DNA from: Planctomycetaceae bacterium
GTDB lineage: Bacteria; Planctomycetota; Planctomycetia; Pirellulales; UBA7805
DNA length: 64,000 bases
Reading direction: 5' to 3'
Assembly: GCA_902630355.1 (NCBI GenBank)
Contig: CACOUL010000004.1
Coordinates: forward strand, 60,823-124,822
Part shown: piece by piece, positions 63,263 to 64,000 of the stretch
Layout of the letters: the number at the start of each line of letters is the position of its first letter
Position numbering within the stretch: position 1 is the stretch's first letter
The notes under the pieces: generated by a model
Database searches by the model: none
The model's input: the letters and a program-made list of their open reading frames with translations, nothing else
What the model was told of the DNA's origin: nothing
Translations under genes and position numbers: made by a program

Positions 63263-64000
63263 ATGTATCGCGTCTTAACTTTCACAATTCTTGCTGCGGC
63301 GACACTCCTTGCCGGCCGCTCCACCGAAGCAGGTTACTGCGGCGCGGCTCGACTGCGCTGCTGCCGTCCGTCGGCTTGCTCTGCCGATTATGGTTGCTGC
63401 AAACAACAGTGCCATACGGTCATGAAGACCTGCAAAGAAGTGGTTTATGAAAAGAAGCAGTACACTTGTTACAAGACGTGCTACAAGCCGGTCTGGGAAA
63501 CCAAAACGATCAACTGCGTGAAGTACGTTCCCGAAACTTGCTATCGCGAGTGTCGCTACACCGTCTGTAAACCGGTTTATGAGACCAAGTACCGCACGTG
63601 CACCTACACCGTCTGCAAACCGGTCTGGGAAACGCGGACAAAAAACGTCTGCTACACCGTCAACAAGCCGGTCTACGAAACCAAGACGCGCTGCTACACC
63701 GTCTGCAAACCGGTCTACGAAACGCGGACCAAAAACGTCTGCTACACCGTCTGCAAGCCGGTACATTACACAAAGACTGTCAACGTCTGCTGCGGTCACT
63801 GGGAAACTCAAGTCACCTGTTGTCCGGGGCCGGTCGTTACCAAATGTGTTCAAACACCGGGAACCTGGGAATGGGATTCCTGCCGCTGCCGCTGCTGCTA
63901 CAAGCCGGGGTGCTGCAAAAAGGTCCAAGTCCAGTGCCCACCTCGCAAAGTTTGCAAGAAAGTGTGGGTCCCGGAAGTCAAACAAAAGTGCATCCAATGT
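63263..64000 (+). CDS. Cysteine-rich YTV-repeat cell-wall protein (3' end outside window)
   Basis: From the ATG at 63263 the frame stays open to the window end, giving 246 residues. GGAGG lies seven bases before it. It has a signal peptide (about 1-22) and then a very cysteine-rich chain (about 36 cysteines). Five YTV-x-KPV repeats begin at residues 99, 115, 131, 145 and 161, mostly 16 residues apart, for example CYTVCKPVYETRTKN. YTV proteins of planctomycetes are thought to make up the disulfide-linked protein wall. The antisense frame at 63275-63997 is a shadow. The C-terminal end is not known. Confidence 0.9.
   Translation, partial: MYRVLTFTILAAATLLAGRSTEAGYCGAARLRCCRPSACSADYGCCKQQCHTVMKTCKEVVYEKKQYTCYKTCYKPVWETKTINCVKYVPETCYRECRYTVCKPVYETKYRTCTYTVCKPVWETRTKNVCYTVNKPVYETKTRCYTVCKPVYETRTKNVCYTVCKPVHYTKTVNVCCGHWETQVTCCPGPVVTKCVQTPGTWEWDSCRCRCCYKPGCCKKVQVQCPPRKVCKKVWVPEVKQKCIQC
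63557..63772 (+). repeat. Tandem DNA repeats coding for YTV units
   Basis: Units of about 48 bases (42 in one case) repeat five times, with the coding text tac-acc-gtc followed by an aag/aaa-ccg-gtc stretch. A higher-order period of about 90 bases joins two near-identical blocks (residues 119-133 and 149-163). Recent duplication is likely. Confidence 0.8.

Noticed and set aside
63275..63997. A 240-residue minus-strand open frame with a long repetitive DRFADGV pattern
   Set aside because: It is the complement of the YTV gene, and its repeats mirror the YTV repeats. The plus strand has a ribosome site, signal peptide and a known family pattern.

Overview
The window looks like chromosomal DNA from a planctomycete of the Pirellulales type. 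The evidence is a cysteine-rich cell-wall protein with YTV repeats, a 1253-residue heme-binding dehydrogenase with HEAT repeats, a double DUF1080 protein, two DUF11 proteins, TDAGL-type leucine-rich repeats, and many short gene blocks on alternating strands. Most of it is housekeeping DNA. I see no phage, IS element, CRISPR array or rRNA. One tRNA, tRNA-Gln(UUG), is present.

Layout. 1-2457 (+): end of a fatty-acid beta-oxidation subunit, a secreted LRR protein and a lone receiver domain. 2517-5383 (-): an EEP-family hydrolase and FtsH. 5788-11269 (+): dxr-rseP-lpxD-lpxI, joining isoprenoid, envelope-stress and lipid A genes in an order close to that of enterobacteria. 11642-12542 (-): a lipoprotein and a DUF983 protein. 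12677-19923 (+): an exported methyltransferase, a CaCA antiporter, a small unknown, a DUF1080 protein and the large PVC-type heme protein. 19929-31570: ispH, a phosphorylase-like protein, a squalene-cyclase-like protein, a C25 peptidase, a reductase-aminotransferase fusion and an RND/MMPL exporter. 31619-38485 (-): a glycine amidinotransferase close to the animal enzyme, a DUF11 protein, an AlaC-like aminotransferase and a doubled SurA-like chaperone. 38706-44548: an SDR-like protein, a NUDIX hydrolase, an M50 protease, an unknown, ispD, tyrS and a small LigD-type phosphoesterase. 44559-49703 (-): a DUF11 lipoprotein, a sarcosine-oxidase-like enzyme and prfB, which is read through a programmed frameshift. 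49880-53943 (+): mnmA, an MscS channel and ygfZ. 53989-62614 (-): ffh-rpsP-trmD-rplS-yraN, an AsmA-like giant, tRNA-Gln and rex. 63263 to the end (+): the YTV protein, cut by the window edge.

Three MEP-pathway genes (dxr, ispH, ispD) lie within 37 kb. The most unusual item is the 904-residue protein at 25683-28397. It joins a reductase resembling cyanobacterial acyl-ACP reductase, with its acyl-accepting cysteine conserved, to a class III aminotransferase. That architecture predicts acyl thioester to aldehyde to amine. It lies near a squalene-cyclase-like protein with a degraded DXDD motif, a phosphorylase-like protein and an MMPL exporter. These are the same protein classes found in hopanoid loci, so a divergent lipid or terpenoid locus is a testable idea, not a conclusion.
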